Below are positions 15,769-16,586 of a stretch of DNA of 16,586 nucleotides, in pieces. This stretch comes from Vulcanimicrobiota bacterium (lineage in GTDB: Bacteria > Vulcanimicrobiota > Vulcanimicrobiia > Vulcanimicrobiales > Vulcanimicrobiaceae). Numbering within the stretch: position 1 is the stretch's first letter; the number at the start of each line of letters is the position of its first letter. The notes under the pieces are model-generated. The model saw only the letters and a list, made by a program, of their open reading frames with translations. It was not told the origin of the DNA and ran no database searches. Position numbers and translations under genes: made by a program. The stretch covers positions 1-16,586 of the forward strand of contig DAHUYY010000011.1 of the NCBI GenBank assembly GCA_027306845.1, written 5' to 3'.

Positions 15769-16015
15769 TATCTCCGGCACAGTGGTCGCAGTACCACGCG
15801 ACCGCGCCTTCAAATTTCGCCGGCACCATATGTTCGCGCACGTTGCGCTTACCGCATTTCGCGCACGCAAAGCTCTGCCCTAACGGCGGAACGATCGAAC
15901 CTTCACCGCGTTTGGCCACGTAGGCGACCAGATAGATAATCAACCCGAGGGTCAGCGGCGCGAGGGCCATAAAGAGCCCTAAATGCGCGCCGGAGAGCGT
16001 AGCTGCTGTCGTCAT
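15749..16015 (-). CDS. Small membrane protein with C-terminal zinc ribbon
   Basis: An 88-residue protein from ATG 16015. It has an N-terminal transmembrane helix (about 12-34, GLFMALAPLTLGLIIYLVAY) followed by a basic Lys-Arg and a cytoplasmic-type zinc ribbon made by CAKCGK (51-56) and CDHC (76-79), with His62 between. It is unrecognised as a named family; membrane-tethered zinc ribbons often serve as assembly or sensing factors, but no function can be assigned. An in-frame GTG at 16036 would add seven residues; I prefer the ATG, and neither has a Shine-Dalgarno sequence. It lies downstream of the AttH/CrtC-like gene on the same strand (66 bp) and overlaps the 3' end of the convergent neighbour by 20 bp. 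Confidence 0.7.
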   Translation of the reverse strand: MTTAATLSGAHLGLFMALAPLTLGLIIYLVAYVAKRGEGSIVPPLGQSFACAKCGKRNVREHMVPAKFEGAVAWYCDHCAGDITSRAS

Positions 16016-16020
16016 AACGG

Positions 16021-16042
16021 TCGCACACGTTCGCACGTTCGT
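16021..16042. repeat. Tandem direct repeats upstream of the zinc-ribbon gene
   Basis: Two adjoining 8-bp copies, ACGTTCGC (16027-16034) and ACGTTCGT (16035-16042), lie just before the zinc-ribbon start on its upstream side. TCGCAC also recurs at 16021 and 16031. They may be a regulator site or chance in GC-rich sequence. Confidence 0.35.
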
Positions 16043-16080
16043 ACGATATTTCCGCCCTGAGCGCAGCGATCGTGCGTAGC

Positions 16081-16586
16081 CTAAAGCCTAATCGCCCCCG
16101 CATAGCCGGTGAGTTCGACGTAACCCTGCCCGAGCCGACGCCCCGTGCGCGCGTCGAGGACGCGCACGGCCCCCTCCCAATAGGTGGCCACCGCACCGAC
16201 CAGTTCTTGATCCTTGAGGACCGGAACCAAGCGCAGCGGTTCGGCGATCCCTGCGACACGAACGATCCATCCCGAGGGGTAGCGCGCGTGCGTTTGCGGA
16301 CTACGCCAGCGCCCGGTCGCGGCGATCTGAAAGTCACGGAGTTTGAGATAGGTCGGCCGCCCGTCGCGCGCAACGAGCGTCCCTGACGACTGCGGCGTTG
16401 TCCTTCCGTCTTTTTCGCGAAGCCGATACAGCATGATCTCACGCCCATCGTCGAGTTGTATCGAAAACCAATCCCATCCGATCTGGCCGGGGGAGAGTTC
16501 GTCGGATCCGTACTCGTGATCCATCCAGGCGATGCCGCCGACATGCTCCGTGCGGCCGGCAATTCGGAGCGTACCCGAAGCACGCA
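16081..16586 (-). CDS. AttH/CrtC-like lipocalin-type secreted protein (partial, N-terminus beyond window)
   Basis: The frame stays open through the right edge; the C-terminal 167 residues are visible, ending at TAG 16081. The conserved family segment GGIAWMDHEYGSDELS, then QIGWDWFSIQLDDG and REIMLYRLREKDG, is the signature of the COG5621 group (AttH, predicted secreted hydrolases; related to the carotenoid 1,2-hydratase CrtC fold). The rest is beta-rich and ends TGYAGAIRL. AttH-type proteins are often encoded beside an ABC exporter (attEFG) and lie in the periplasm; whether that applies here depends on sequence to the right. The precise activity is unknown for most members. An internal ATG at 16524 (MDHEYG) is not the start, as the conserved GxAW motif lies upstream of it in frame. 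Confidence 0.82.
   Translation of the reverse strand, partial: RASGTLRIAGRTEHVGGIAWMDHEYGSDELSPGQIGWDWFSIQLDDGREIMLYRLREKDGRTTPQSSGTLVARDGRPTYLKLRDFQIAATGRWRSPQTHARYPSGWIVRVAGIAEPLRLVPVLKDQELVGAVATYWEGAVRVLDARTGRRLGQGYVELTGYAGAIRL

Overview
This 16.6 kb window of G+C-rich chromosomal DNA looks like core, non-mobile sequence from a diderm (outer-membrane-bearing) bacterium. The diderm evidence is a beta-barrel porin with a signal peptide and a C-terminal ...Y-D-F end (6591-8147). There is also a chemoreceptor, a PhoB/PhoR pair and several secreted proteins. Codon style, Ala/Pro/Ser-rich secreted N-termini and a dense CGATCG word bias remind me of uncultured Eremiobacterota (WPS-2)-type genomes, but that placement is only an impression. 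I see no transposase, integrase, CRISPR array, phage gene or integration scar.

Layout from left to right: a partial adenosine deaminase gene (minus strand, cut by the window start) lies 10 bp from a divergently oriented initiator tRNA-fMet gene, which ends in a strong intrinsic terminator. Next, all on the minus strand, come an orphan methyl-accepting chemotaxis protein (995-3022) and a tightly overlapping chain transcribed tdh -> kbl -> a secreted two-repeat protein of unknown function (6482 down to 3146). Tdh and Kbl together degrade threonine to glycine plus acetyl-CoA. Upstream of that chain are an OprD-like porin with its own terminator (6591-8147) and a phosphate-response cluster transcribed hydroxyacid dehydrogenase -> phoB -> phoR -> pstB (11934 down to 8278). 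The cluster has pstB but no pstS, pstC, pstA or phoU. A perfect 19-bp inverted repeat sits between pstB and the porin start.

A divergent intergenic region at 11935-12061 switches to plus-strand genes: a class I (DhnA/FbaB-type) fructose-bisphosphate aldolase, a 79-residue Nfu-type Fe-S carrier, a secreted M61 glycyl-aminopeptidase-like metalloprotease with a PDZ tail, and a small exported protein that starts directly after the protease stop codon. The right edge returns to the minus strand with a small membrane-anchored zinc-ribbon protein and a partial AttH/CrtC-like (lipocalin-type) secreted protein.

Most genes are recognisable housekeeping or envelope functions. I did not find a convincing, wholly new multi-gene system. 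The items most worth following up are: the unknown secreted duplicated-domain protein coupled to kbl; the inverted repeat in front of the porin next to phoBR-pstB; the hairpin that buries the first ATG of the aldolase gene; the Asp-for-Cys change in the Tdh structural zinc site; and the genome-wide-looking CGATCG/GCGATCGC word bias. No stretch longer than about 130 bp lacks a gene.
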